From CAYTTR01 sp964440805 (GTDB lineage Bacteria > Acidobacteriota > Aminicenantia > Aminicenantales > Aminicenantaceae): a stretch of 64,000 nucleotides of DNA. Made by a program: the position numbers and the translations under genes. Every line of letters starts with the position of its first letter. The first letter of the stretch is position 1. The stretch covers positions 26,561-90,560 of the forward strand of contig CAYTTR010000004.1 in assembly GCA_964440805.1 (NCBI GenBank), written 5' to 3'. Positions 33,082 through 41,320 of the stretch are shown in pieces. Below the pieces are notes generated by a model that had not been told where the DNA came from, did no database searches, and saw nothing but the letters and a program-made list of their open reading frames with translations.

Positions 33082-34914
33082 TTACTCAATTTTTACGGCT
33101 CCGAAATTGCAGACGTCAAAACAGACGCCACATTTAATACACTTATCCTGAACGATACGATGAAGCTGATTTTTTTCTCCTATAATAGCATCGGAAGCGC
33201 AGTTGCGGCGGCAGAGGTCGCAGCCGTGTCCGACTTCAACACAGATTTTTTCATCGATAGTGTAGGTGTTAAGCTCGCGGCAGACATGAGCCGGACATTT
33301 TTTATTGGTTATATGAGCTTCATATTCTTCCCTGAAATATCTCAAAGTGGTCAAAACTGGATTAGGAGCAGTTTTTCCCAGCCCGCAGAGGGCTGTATCT
33401 TTAATGGAAACAGCCAGGTCTTCCAGGAGATTCAGGTCTTCCATTGTCCCTTCACCCTTTGTAATCCGGTCCAGGATTTCCAGCATGGCTTTTGTCCCTT
33501 CCCGGCAGGGAGTACATTTGCCGCAGCTTTCATCCTGGGTGAAGGATAGGAAGTATTTGGCTATATCCACCATGCAGGTGTCCTCGTCCATGACCACCAT
33601 TCCTCCTGAGCCCATCATGGAACCTGCGTCTGTCAGGCTTTCGTAGTCTATGGTGAGATCAATTTGTTCCTTGGGTATGCAACCTCCTGAGGGGCCTCCG
33701 GTCTGAACGGCTTTGAATTCTTTTCCTTGAGGAATACCCCCTCCGATTTCGTATATAATTTCTCTGAGGGTAATGCCCATGGGGACTTCAACCAGGCCGG
33801 TGTTGTTGATTTTTCCTACTATGGAAAAGACTTTTGTTCCTTTGCTGGTTTTGGTGCCGATGTGGGAATACCAGTCAGCTCCCCGGTTGATAATGGGGGA
33901 AACATTGGCCCAGGTTTCCACATTGTTGATGCAGGTGGGCTGTCCGTAGAGTCCTTTCTGAGCAGGATAGGGGGGCCTGGGTCTGGGTTCACCTAATCTT
34001 CCTTCGATTGAGGCGAGAAGGGCTGTTTCCTCTCCGCAAACAAAGGCTCCAGCGCCGCGGGCTACTTTGATATCGAAATCGAAGCCTGTTCCCAGAATAT
34101 CCTCACCAAGAAGACCGTATTCCCTTGCTTGTTTGAGGGCTATATTTAGTCTTTTTAAAGCCAAAGGATATTCATTGCGGACATAAACATAACCCACACC
34201 GACTCCTATGGCCTTGGCTCCGATGACCATTCCCTCAATGACAGAATGTGGATCTGCCTCCAGAATGCTTCGGTCCATAAAGGCTCCCGGGTCACCTTCG
34301 TCACCGTTACAGACAATATACTTCATGCCTCCGTTAGAGGTTGAGGCAGCCCGGACGAATTCCCATTTAAGGCCGGTAGGAAAACCAGCTCCTCCCCGGC
34401 CGCGAAGACCGGATTTTTTTACCTCAGCGATGATTTCTTCCGGAGTCATTTTGGTTAAAGCCTTAACCACAGCCTGATAACCGTCCCGGGCGATATATTC
34501 ATCGATTTTTTCCGGATCAATGAGCCCCCGGTTACGTAAGGCAATAAGGACTTGTTTTTTGAAAAAATCAATTTCATTCAATACCGGAACCGCTTTTTCT
34601 TCCTCCGGCGGTCTGTACATTAGTTTTTGAACGGGGCGTCCTTTTAGAAAATGTTCCTCAACTAAGTGGGGAATGTCTTTTAAAGTAAGTTGCTGGTAAA
34701 AGATGTTTCCCGGCTGGACCACAAGCAAGGGGCCACGTTCACAAAAGCCGTTGCAGCCTGTGGTTACAACCAGAACTTCATCTTCCAAGCCTTGTTCTTT
34801 GATTTCTTTTTCCAGGGTTTCCTTGATTTCAAACGAGCGGTTGGAAACGCAAGCTGTTCCGGCGCAAACCATTAAATGAATCCGGTATCTTTTCTCTGTT
34901 GCTTTTTCGGGCAT
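33082..34914 (-). CDS. NADH-binding diaphorase subunit, NuoF/HydB type
   Basis: 610 residues in the arrangement of the beta subunit of electron-bifurcating hydrogenases. An N-terminal thioredoxin-like [2Fe-2S] domain (CAGTACVSNR, TGCNGFCERGP) is followed by the NuoF core with FMN/NADH motifs (GLRGRGGAGFPTGLKWEF, CNGDEGDPGAFMDR) and the N3-type cluster (ESCGKCTPCREG... C). Two C-terminal [4Fe-4S] motifs follow (CDLCRRNC and CIKCGVCFDVCNF). It reduces or oxidises NAD(H) and exchanges electrons with the NuoE-type subunit and the chimera. It lies between both in the operon. Confidence 0.93.
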   Translation of the reverse strand: MPEKATEKRYRIHLMVCAGTACVSNRSFEIKETLEKEIKEQGLEDEVLVVTTGCNGFCERGPLLVVQPGNIFYQQLTLKDIPHLVEEHFLKGRPVQKLMYRPPEEEKAVPVLNEIDFFKKQVLIALRNRGLIDPEKIDEYIARDGYQAVVKALTKMTPEEIIAEVKKSGLRGRGGAGFPTGLKWEFVRAASTSNGGMKYIVCNGDEGDPGAFMDRSILEADPHSVIEGMVIGAKAIGVGVGYVYVRNEYPLALKRLNIALKQAREYGLLGEDILGTGFDFDIKVARGAGAFVCGEETALLASIEGRLGEPRPRPPYPAQKGLYGQPTCINNVETWANVSPIINRGADWYSHIGTKTSKGTKVFSIVGKINNTGLVEVPMGITLREIIYEIGGGIPQGKEFKAVQTGGPSGGCIPKEQIDLTIDYESLTDAGSMMGSGGMVVMDEDTCMVDIAKYFLSFTQDESCGKCTPCREGTKAMLEILDRITKGEGTMEDLNLLEDLAVSIKDTALCGLGKTAPNPVLTTLRYFREEYEAHITNKKCPAHVCRELNTYTIDEKICVEVGHGCDLCRRNCASDAIIGEKNQLHRIVQDKCIKCGVCFDVCNFGAVKIE

Positions 34915-34927
34915 ATCTCCCCTCCTC

Positions 34928-35317
34928 TCAATAATCGGTCTTTTCGCTGCCTATTCCCAGGGCATAGTCCTTGACCACATTTCCACCGGTAATGTGTTTC
35001 TCAAAAATTTCCTTAACCTTTTTTTCGTCAAGGTCAACATATTTTACTGGAGGCTTTCCTTTGAGTTCCACTGTGGCCATTGGTTCCCGGCTGCAGAGTC
35101 CGGCACAACCAGAAGTGGTGAGTAGGATATCAGTGATATCCTTTTCTTCGAGTTCCTTCATGAAAGTATTCATGATACTTCTGGCTCCGGCTGCTATGCC
35201 ACAGGTTCCCATATGAACCGTGATTTTAGCCTTGTATTCTCCACCTTCTCGCAGTCCAGTTTGTTTTCGGGTTTTTTCCCGGATTTTTTCTAAATCTTCA
35301 AGGGTAAGTTTAGGCAT
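34928..35317 (-). CDS. Stand-alone thioredoxin-like [2Fe-2S] ferredoxin
   Basis: A 129-residue protein with the fold of NuoE/HydB N-terminal ferredoxin domains: cluster cysteines in HMGTCGIAAGA and TTSGCAGLCSREPM. It also resembles the short ferredoxin-type subunit found next to NuoEF in HydABC and formate-dehydrogenase loci. I chose ATG 35317 with GAGGGGG 5 bases upstream; an alternative ATG at 35332 overlaps the NuoE stop as ATGA and would add five residues. Confidence 0.85.
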   Translation of the reverse strand: MPKLTLEDLEKIREKTRKQTGLREGGEYKAKITVHMGTCGIAAGARSIMNTFMKELEEKDITDILLTTSGCAGLCSREPMATVELKGKPPVKYVDLDEKKVKEIFEKHITGGNVVKDYALGIGSEKTDY

Positions 35318-35328
35318 TTTTCCCCCTC

Positions 35329-35781
35329 TCATTTTTGATATTTTTTAATGACACCCGGGACTTTCATCTGGGGAATCTTTCCATGAACTTCTTCTCCCAC
35401 CATAACCACTGGCGCCAGTCCGCAGCATCCCACACAACGAACTGCGTCCAGGCTGAACTTTAAATCCTCAGTTGTTTCCCCGGTCTTAATCCCCAGTTCC
35501 CGTTCAAATTTTTCCAGAACCAATTGAGCCCCTCTGACATGGCAGGCCGTTCCCATGCAGACATGAATTGGGTTCTTCCCTCTGGGCACTAAGCTGAAAG
35601 CGTTGAAAAAAGTAGCCAGACTCAGTACCCGGCTTAAGGGGACATTGAGCTCCTTGGAGACTTGAACGAGTGTTTCTTTGGGGAGGTAACCATAATGTTC
35701 CTGGATGTCTTGGAGGATGGCAATTATTGAACTCTGTTGAGGTTCATAACGTTCGATTATTTCAGTGACTTTTTCCTCCAT
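35329..35781 (-). CDS. NuoE/HydC-type [2Fe-2S] subunit
   Basis: A 150-residue 24-kDa-like subunit: helical N-terminus (IIAILQDIQEHYGYLPKE) and thioredoxin-like domain with four cluster cysteines (CMGTACHVRG and VRCVGCCGLAPVV). It partners NuoF/HydB in electron-bifurcating hydrogenases. RBS GGAGG is 7 bases upstream, 4 bases after the preceding ATPase gene. Confidence 0.93.
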   Translation of the reverse strand: MEEKVTEIIERYEPQQSSIIAILQDIQEHYGYLPKETLVQVSKELNVPLSRVLSLATFFNAFSLVPRGKNPIHVCMGTACHVRGAQLVLEKFERELGIKTGETTEDLKFSLDAVRCVGCCGLAPVVMVGEEVHGKIPQMKVPGVIKKYQK

Positions 35782-35785
35782 GTTT

Positions 35786-36328
35786 TTACCTCCTTATTAG
35801 ATCGGTTCCTTCTTTTAAGTTGTTTATGATAAATGACATGACTCCTGGAGAGTTCAAAGGTTGTCCATTAAATCTGGTCCTGATATCCTTGGTGGAAAAG
35901 GTGAACTCCTGGCCGTCTTTTTGGTGGATATAAACAATATCCACTTCCGGATGACCCATTATCAGGGTAGCCAATGTTTGAGGGATATCTCCAAGAGGTT
36001 TCATGTCCCAGTGATCTGTTTTAAAGGTGGCCCTGACTTTTGTCCCCCGGCCGGGAGAGGATTCAATTGAGAAATGTCCCCCTGCAGCCCGGGCCGCTTC
36101 AGCCAGCAGAGAAAGCCCCAGTCCAACTTTCCGGGTAGTCCGGGAAGTAAAGAAAGGATCCACAGCTTTTTTTAAAGTTTCTTTATCCATCCCTTGTCCG
36201 TTGTCTTCTATACTTAGGATAAGTAGATTGCCGGCAATATTTTCTTCCAGACGGATTATTATTCTGGAAGCCTGAGCAGAAATAGAATTCTCGGCAATGT
36301 CAAGCAGATGCAATGACAAGTCTTCCAT
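35786..36328 (-). CDS. Histidine-kinase-like ATPase without a phospho-acceptor domain
   Basis: 180 residues forming a HATPase_c domain: N box LLDIAENSISAQ, SIEDNGQGMDKE, GLGLSLLAEAARAAGG and SSPGRGTKVRATF. No HisKA His motif or receiver is present. A homologous ATPase is commonly found in the accessory module of HydABC hydrogenase operons together with PHP, DRTGG and H-cluster-like proteins; its role there is unknown, probably signal transduction or protein phosphorylation. It lies directly upstream of the NuoE-type gene. Confidence 0.85.
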   Translation of the reverse strand: MEDLSLHLLDIAENSISAQASRIIIRLEENIAGNLLILSIEDNGQGMDKETLKKAVDPFFTSRTTRKVGLGLSLLAEAARAAGGHFSIESSPGRGTKVRATFKTDHWDMKPLGDIPQTLATLIMGHPEVDIVYIHQKDGQEFTFSTKDIRTRFNGQPLNSPGVMSFIINNLKEGTDLIRR

Positions 36329-36335
36329 TTTTCCT

Positions 36336-37064
36336 TTAATTTAAAAGCCTTCTTCCGTTTTTATTTAATAAAGCTAATTTAATTTCTTCTATAGAAACTT
36401 TTTCCAGTTGAAAAAAAGTAAATCTCCGGCCGATTTCCTCCGGGCGGTGAGCATCTGATGAAGCTGTCATGGGTAATGAAGGAGAAAACTTTCTCCGGGC
36501 ATCTTTAATAGAGATAAGAGGCGAGGTTTCCAGAGCGTCCAGGGCAAGCTCAGGAGGGATGAATCCCAGTTGGCTGAAGATGCTGAAAGCCCCCCGGTCG
36601 ATATGGGAGGCCATTGCCAGTCCACCTAAAGAATGGATGGCATCGACCGTCTCATTGATGGTAAGAGCGCAGGCACCAATGAGGAGACGAGGATTGAAAT
36701 TCAGAACTTCGCCTTTTTCATTGACTACTGCCTGGAGCCCGAAAGCTTTTTCATCGTTTTCACCGGGAAGATGGGCGTAAATCATTTCCTGGAGTCCGAA
36801 GGCCTGGCGGGCATTATCGAAAAGTCCCAAAAGATGAATTTCTTCCTGGGTGGTCACTTCAATCCCGGGAAAGATGAAAATCTTATTGCTTTTGGCGGCG
36901 TCGGTAACGGCAGGAACATTCTCGGCTGAATTGTGGTCACAAATGCCCAGGATATCTAACTCTTCTTTAAGGGCTCTTTCCACAATAGCCCGGGGGGACA
37001 TGCTCAATTCAGCGCAAGGAGAAAGGCAGGTATGAATGTGGAGATCAGCTTTGAAACTCTTCAC
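36336..37064 (-). CDS. PHP-domain metal-dependent phosphoesterase
   Basis: A 242-residue PHP fold with the metal ligands visible: ADLHIHTCLSPC at the start, CDHNSAENV, PGIEVTTQEEIHLLGLFD, SHIDRG and ASSDAHRPEEIG. The family hydrolyses phosphoesters of nucleotides or histidinol phosphate. This variant is a regular companion of HydABC loci (Thermotoga, Thermoanaerobacter), where its substrate is not known. The start is a GTG with AAGGAG 9 bases upstream, overlapping the DRTGG gene by 20 bases. Confidence 0.85.
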   Translation of the reverse strand: MKSFKADLHIHTCLSPCAELSMSPRAIVERALKEELDILGICDHNSAENVPAVTDAAKSNKIFIFPGIEVTTQEEIHLLGLFDNARQAFGLQEMIYAHLPGENDEKAFGLQAVVNEKGEVLNFNPRLLIGACALTINETVDAIHSLGGLAMASHIDRGAFSIFSQLGFIPPELALDALETSPLISIKDARRKFSPSLPMTASSDAHRPEEIGRRFTFFQLEKVSIEEIKLALLNKNGRRLLN

Positions 37065-37410
37065 GCTTTTTTTCTCCTTCTTTAAGCAATTGATAAAGTT
37101 TGCCTGAGGCGGTAAAGGCCGTTTCCTGGCTAAGGAGAAGAGGCACTCCTTCTTCTCCGGCTTTTTTTACGGCTGCATCCTCAGGCATCCGTCCGTTGAC
37201 CAGGATAATTCCGCTCAATTCCTTCAATACCGCCACAGCCACAATATTCTGATGGATTTGAAGAGTTATCCACAGATTTTTCGCTTTGCTGTTGGCCATG
37301 ACGTCGCTAAGAAGATCTGAGGTATAACCGCTGGAGACCTCGATGTCCAGCCGGTCTTCAGCGGTCAGGGCCTCAAGACCCAGTTGTTTTATAATGGTTT
37401 TTAACTTCAT
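37045..37410 (-). CDS. DRTGG-domain protein, copy 1
   Basis: A 121-residue stand-alone DRTGG domain, related to the N-terminal part of HPr kinase-like proteins: VSSGYTSDLLSDVMANS and GIILVNGRMPEDAAVKKAGE. It probably binds a nucleotide or acts as a protein-protein module. A paralogue sits three genes upstream at 39213-39581. It overlaps the H-cluster-like protein gene by 4 bases. Confidence 0.82.
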   Translation of the reverse strand: MKLKTIIKQLGLEALTAEDRLDIEVSSGYTSDLLSDVMANSKAKNLWITLQIHQNIVAVAVLKELSGIILVNGRMPEDAAVKKAGEEGVPLLLSQETAFTASGKLYQLLKEGEKKREEFQS

Positions 37411-38780
37411 TTTTTTCCGGCCTTTCTTTTTTTCTTAGAGCCTTGATTCCTGGGAGAATAAGCCTTCTGGGTTTTTTCAAGCATTTTAATTAGTTCTGTG
37501 GAAAGCTTCTTGAAATGTTGAGGGACCATGGCAAAACAATCTGTTAGTTCCGCCTCTCCCCTGACTAAATCCTCGGCAAAAATAGGACAACTGGGAGAAC
37601 CGCAGGCTCCGCAATCAATTTTAGGAAGCTTTTTATAGATTTCATCTTTTTCTTTCTTTTTTTGAATGGCTAAGGAGAGATCATCATAAAGAGGCTTCAA
37701 CGGCCGGGGCTTGAGCTCTCCTTCTATAAAAAAGCTTCCTTCCCGGTAGCGTTTGCGGATGCTGACGATATCCGGACAGGCCTTGACTTTTTCCAGTTCA
37801 AGAGTTTCCAGAAGCTGAACTATTTTGTTATAGGAGATATAAAGATTTTCTACGGTTAATGAACCGCCCACGCATCCCTGGGGACAGGAATAAGCTTCAA
37901 TGAAGTCGATATGACTTAGTTTGCCTCGCTCGATATCTTCAAAAACCTTAGTGATTTCTGCAATACCCGATACTGCCAGTGAATTCTTCAGTTTGAGGGT
38001 GCGACGGATACCTCCGGCAATAGCCCAGCCCAAACCCAGAATGCATATTTTTTCCAGAGAATCTCCCTCATCTTTCTTGTCCATGTTTTCTATAGCAGAA
38101 AGCAGAGGGCCGTAAATATCAGAAACAGCAATAGCTCCATCAAGATGGGATTTGCCTTTTTCAGCAGGCTGTTTAATGGATATCATTTTAACTGGGCAAG
38201 GTGTAATGTAAAAAGCCCCGATTTCTTTTTCTTTAAGTCCGAGCTGACTTGATTTCTTTTTCTTTATTTCTCTTCCTGCAAGTTCTCTGGGAATATCAAT
38301 GGGAGTGACATGCTGGACAAGAGAAGGATATTTTACTTGAATCAATCTGACTACAGTAGGGCAGACATTGGAAATGATTGGACGGGGACCTTTATTTTCT
38401 CTTAAATATTCCTGCATAGCTAAGCTTACCTCACCGCAGGTAAAAGCCAAGTCATAGGCATCGTCGAATCCAAGGCGGCGCAGTCCGCGGAGGATTTTAC
38501 CTGGTAGAATCTCCTGGCCAAACTGGGCATAAAGAGCCGGTGAAGGGACAGCCACTGTGTAACGGAACCTGGTTAGTTCTCCTACCGGATCAGTTAAAGG
38601 AACAATTGCATTTGAGGGACAGGCGGTGATACATTCGCCGCAGTCGATGCACTTATCTTCCAGAATATGGGCTTTTCCTCCTCTGACCCGTATGGCCTGG
38701 GTAGGGCAAGCTCTCATGCAGCTCATCCGGCCTCGACACTTTTCTGTATCAATGCGAATAGTGTGGAAATATTCAGTCAT
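37407..38780 (-). CDS. [FeFe]-hydrogenase-like Fe-S protein (putative redox sensor)
   Basis: 457 residues: two N-terminal ferredoxin motifs, an H-cluster-like catalytic domain and a C-terminal Fes cluster (CGACGSPSCPIFAEDL... C). H-cluster ligand positions are kept as ISNVCPTVV, YITPCPVKM and AYSCPQGCVGG, but the catalytic TSCCPGW and FxExMACPGGC motifs are altered, as in sensory (HydS-like) forms. The first ferredoxin motif (CRGRMSCMRACP) has Arg18 where the second Cys is expected, so that site may hold a three-ligand cluster or none. It probably senses H2 or redox state and signals through the neighbouring ATPase, DRTGG and PHP proteins. Confidence 0.85.
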   Translation of the reverse strand: MTEYFHTIRIDTEKCRGRMSCMRACPTQAIRVRGGKAHILEDKCIDCGECITACPSNAIVPLTDPVGELTRFRYTVAVPSPALYAQFGQEILPGKILRGLRRLGFDDAYDLAFTCGEVSLAMQEYLRENKGPRPIISNVCPTVVRLIQVKYPSLVQHVTPIDIPRELAGREIKKKKSSQLGLKEKEIGAFYITPCPVKMISIKQPAEKGKSHLDGAIAVSDIYGPLLSAIENMDKKDEGDSLEKICILGLGWAIAGGIRRTLKLKNSLAVSGIAEITKVFEDIERGKLSHIDFIEAYSCPQGCVGGSLTVENLYISYNKIVQLLETLELEKVKACPDIVSIRKRYREGSFFIEGELKPRPLKPLYDDLSLAIQKKKEKDEIYKKLPKIDCGACGSPSCPIFAEDLVRGEAELTDCFAMVPQHFKKLSTELIKMLEKTQKAYSPRNQGSKKKRKAGKK

Positions 38781-39216
38781 GGTTCTTTTCCAGAAAAAAA
38801 ATCATCCTGAGGAATGTTCCTTCTCCGGGAATAGAGGTTATGGTAAAAAGATCGGCATTTTTCTTTATATTAGGAAGACCCATGCCGGCACCGAAGCCCA
38901 TCTCTCTCATTTCCTCGGTGGCGGTGGAGTAACCTTCCTGCATGGCCAATTCAATATTTTCTATGCCCTGCCCTTGATCATCGACCTCGATCTTGATTGC
39001 TCTGGGATTGAGCACCAGAGATAATTCTCCTTCTTGGGCATACATAACAACGTTCATTTCTGCCTCATAGGAGGCGATAGCCACCCTGCGTATGATTTCA
39101 GGAGCGATCCCGATTTCCCTGAGAATTTCTTTGACTTCTGTGGAAACATTTCCTGCCCGGTTGAAGTCTCCTCCCTTAATGGAAAAAGATTGGAATAATT
39201 CATCCTTCCTTGTCAT
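38773..39216 (-). CDS. RsbW-like anti-sigma/serine kinase ATPase
   Basis: A 147-residue HATPase of the anti-sigma-factor type: RRVAIASYEAEMNVVMYAQE (N box), IEVDDQGQGIENIELAM and GFGAGMGLPNIKKNADLF. It lacks a histidine phospho-acceptor. In the HydABC accessory module it accompanies the H-cluster-like sensor, with which it overlaps here by 8 bases, so the two probably interact. No anti-anti-sigma (STAS) partner is nearby. Confidence 0.86.
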   Translation of the reverse strand: MTRKDELFQSFSIKGGDFNRAGNVSTEVKEILREIGIAPEIIRRVAIASYEAEMNVVMYAQEGELSLVLNPRAIKIEVDDQGQGIENIELAMQEGYSTATEEMREMGFGAGMGLPNIKKNADLFTITSIPGEGTFLRMIFFLEKNHD

Positions 39217-39581
39217 CCTGTTTTTTTTTCAGCCGTAGAAAATACTCCCGGAATCCCGGATTTATATAAAATACCGCAGGCTTCGTACATCATAAAATTA
39301 GTGCAGAGAAGAGAAATGTTTTTTCTCTCGGCTAATTCCACTGCTTCTTTATCAGGTTTTTTGCCGCGGACATAAACGATGGCCTTGGCTTCGATGATAT
39401 CGGCGGTGCGCACCGATTGCTGGTTGGACAATCCGGTGAGAAGAAGAAGGCCCGGTTTCCCAAAAGCCAGGACATCGCTCATCAGATCAGAACCGCCGGC
39501 AAAAGAGATTTCCTGATCGAGAAGGCTGTCTCCGGAAATGACTTCAGCCTTGAGAAGTTCTTTTATTTTTCTGAGATTCAT
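39213..39581 (-). CDS. DRTGG-domain protein, copy 2
   Basis: 122 residues, paralogous to the protein at 37045-37410: LLKAEVISGDSLLDQEIS, FAGGSDLMSDVLAFGKPG and AIVYVRGKKPDKEAVELAE. It overlaps the RsbW-like gene by 4 bases. Two divergent copies flanking the sensor and ATPase suggest a heteromeric signalling unit. Confidence 0.82.
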   Translation of the reverse strand: MNLRKIKELLKAEVISGDSLLDQEISFAGGSDLMSDVLAFGKPGLLLLTGLSNQQSVRTADIIEAKAIVYVRGKKPDKEAVELAERKNISLLCTNFMMYEACGILYKSGIPGVFSTAEKKTG

Positions 39582-39586
39582 TACTT

Positions 39587-40438
39587 TTAATGTTCTTTTT
39601 GAACTTTTTTAAAAATTGTCTTTCCTTTCCTGATAATTCTTTCCGATGGACTGACAATAGTGGGGCAGTTTTCCCAGCAAGCGCCGCAGCCGTTGCATGT
39701 GTCCACATCGACAAAGCGGGCTTTTTTCTTGATTCTGGCCTTGAAATTTCCCACATGACCGGAAATTTCTTCCACTTCGCTCCAGGTTAAAAGCTGGATA
39801 TTGGGATGTTTGCCCACTTCGGTCATTTTAGGAGTAAGAATGCAGGCGGAGCAGTCCAGGGTGGGGAAAGTTTTATCCAGCATGGACATGTGGCCGCCGA
39901 TGGAAGGCTCTTTTTCTACCAAGTAAACTTTTTTTCCTGAATTAGCATAAGTAAGGGCAGCATGAATGCCGGCAATGCCGCCTCCGACAATCAGAATTTC
40001 CGGTCTTACCGGAACTTCTTTTTTCATTAACGGATCATGGAGAGCCACCCGGCGCACTGCGGCTGAAATCAAGGCTTTGGCTTTCTTGGTGGCTTTGTCG
40101 GGATCCTTGGTAACCCAGGAAACATGTTCCCGGATATTGGACATTTGAAAGAAAAAGGGATTAAGTCCTCCCTCAGCCGTTGCCCCACGGAAAGTAGGTT
40201 CGTGCATTAAAGGTGAACAGGAGGCCACTACTACCCGGTTCAGGTTATGATCTCTAATATTTTGTTTTATAAGTTCCTGGCCAGGATCCGAGCACATGAA
40301 TTTATGCTCCTTGGCTACAATCACGTTATCCAACTTGGAGGCGAATTCGGCCGCTTCATAGACATTAACTTTTCCGGCAATATTGGTGCCGCAGTGGCAG
40401 ACAAAAACTCCGATTCTTGGTTGGCCGTTTTCTTGCAT
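39587..40438 (-). CDS. hdrA: HdrA N-terminal half (FAD-binding)
   Basis: 283 residues equal to the first part of heterodisulfide reductase subunit A: the N-terminal domain (VFVCHCGTNIAG), FAD motif VGGGIAGIHAAL (residues 151-162), VEKEPSIGGHMSMLDKTFP, the DCSACILTPKM cluster site and one [4Fe-4S] motif (C248, C251, C254, C258). Full HdrA continues with a second ferredoxin cluster, the rest of the flavin domain and two more clusters. All of that is found in the chimera at 31312-33069. The break falls between the two cluster motifs of the inserted ferredoxin, so the two chains should complement each other. It lies just after hdrB. Confidence 0.88.
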   Translation of the reverse strand: MQENGQPRIGVFVCHCGTNIAGKVNVYEAAEFASKLDNVIVAKEHKFMCSDPGQELIKQNIRDHNLNRVVVASCSPLMHEPTFRGATAEGGLNPFFFQMSNIREHVSWVTKDPDKATKKAKALISAAVRRVALHDPLMKKEVPVRPEILIVGGGIAGIHAALTYANSGKKVYLVEKEPSIGGHMSMLDKTFPTLDCSACILTPKMTEVGKHPNIQLLTWSEVEEISGHVGNFKARIKKKARFVDVDTCNGCGACWENCPTIVSPSERIIRKGKTIFKKVQKEH

Positions 40439-40439
40439 G

Positions 40440-41318
40440 TTATCCTCCTATCTGGATTCTTGACCACATATTATTCAGGGGAATTATGGAGCGGTTAAAG
40501 CCCAACTCTTCCCTCGGAAGGCCGAAAGCTAATCCCATGAGCTGGGAAAAATAGAGAATGGGGAGCTTAAAATCTTCTTTAAAAGCCTTGGCCACCTTGC
40601 TCTGGATTATCTCCAAGTTGAACTGGCACAGCGGACAAATGGTCACAATAACATCAGCCTTTTTCCGGCGAGCTTCTTTGAGCAGGACATAGTTGAGCTG
40701 AGTGCCCACTTCCTCAATGGTTCCTGTTAAAGAGCCTCCGCAGCATTTGGTCTTGGCTGCATAATCAACAGGAGAAGCTCCCAGGGTTTCCATAAGTGAA
40801 TCAAGGCTTGTTGGATAATCAGGATCATCGAAATCAGTGTATGGCCTGACAAGCTGGCATCCGTAATAGCAGGCAATTCGGAGTCCAACCAAAGGGTTTT
40901 GAACTTTTGTCTGGATAGTTTTAAAGCCGACTTCATTCACCAGCACATCGAGAGGGTGTTTTACTTCCACTCCACCCTTATACTCACAACTTGAGTTTTT
41001 AAGGTCATCAAGGATTTTTTTTGCTTGGTTGCTTCCTTCTTTGAGAAAATGGTTGGATTTTTTTAAGGTCAGAAAGCAGCCGGCACAGGGAGCCAGAATA
41101 TCCTTGCCTGTTTTTTCAGCAATGGATAAATTCCGGCCGCAGATGGCAGCAGCCATTTTGTCGTCAACAGAGAAGTAAGCGGTTGCCCCGCAGCAATTCC
41201 AATCCTCCATCTCCTCCGTTTCCAGTCCCAGTGTTTTTAATACCGGAAGCAGAGACTCTTCATAATGCTTGGCGTTTCCCTGCATGGAACATCCGGGATA
41301 ATAAACATAATCTTTCAT
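40440..41318 (-). CDS. hdrB: Heterodisulfide reductase-like subunit B (HdrB)
   Basis: 292 residues with two CCG domains that bind the non-cubane [4Fe-4S] clusters at which disulfide substrates are reduced in methanogens: YYPGCSMQG, WNCCGATAYF with LAPCAGCFLTL, and CYYGCQLV, TKCCGGSLTG with TICPLCQFNL. The substrate in a bacterium is unknown. ATG 41318 has AGGAGG 7 bases upstream; an ATG at 41324 sits only 1 base from it. It overlaps none of its neighbours and follows hdrC by 2 bases. Confidence 0.92.
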   Translation of the reverse strand: MKDYVYYPGCSMQGNAKHYEESLLPVLKTLGLETEEMEDWNCCGATAYFSVDDKMAAAICGRNLSIAEKTGKDILAPCAGCFLTLKKSNHFLKEGSNQAKKILDDLKNSSCEYKGGVEVKHPLDVLVNEVGFKTIQTKVQNPLVGLRIACYYGCQLVRPYTDFDDPDYPTSLDSLMETLGASPVDYAAKTKCCGGSLTGTIEEVGTQLNYVLLKEARRKKADVIVTICPLCQFNLEIIQSKVAKAFKEDFKLPILYFSQLMGLAFGLPREELGFNRSIIPLNNMWSRIQIGG

Positions 41319-41320
41319 CT

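Noticed and set aside
38626..39024. 132-codon plus-strand open frame
   Set aside because: Antisense shadow of the H-cluster-like sensor and RsbW-like genes.
39587..40438. HdrA N-half as a simple truncated pseudogene
   Set aside because: The missing half is present, complete and in the same operon as part of the chimera, and the break lies between domains.
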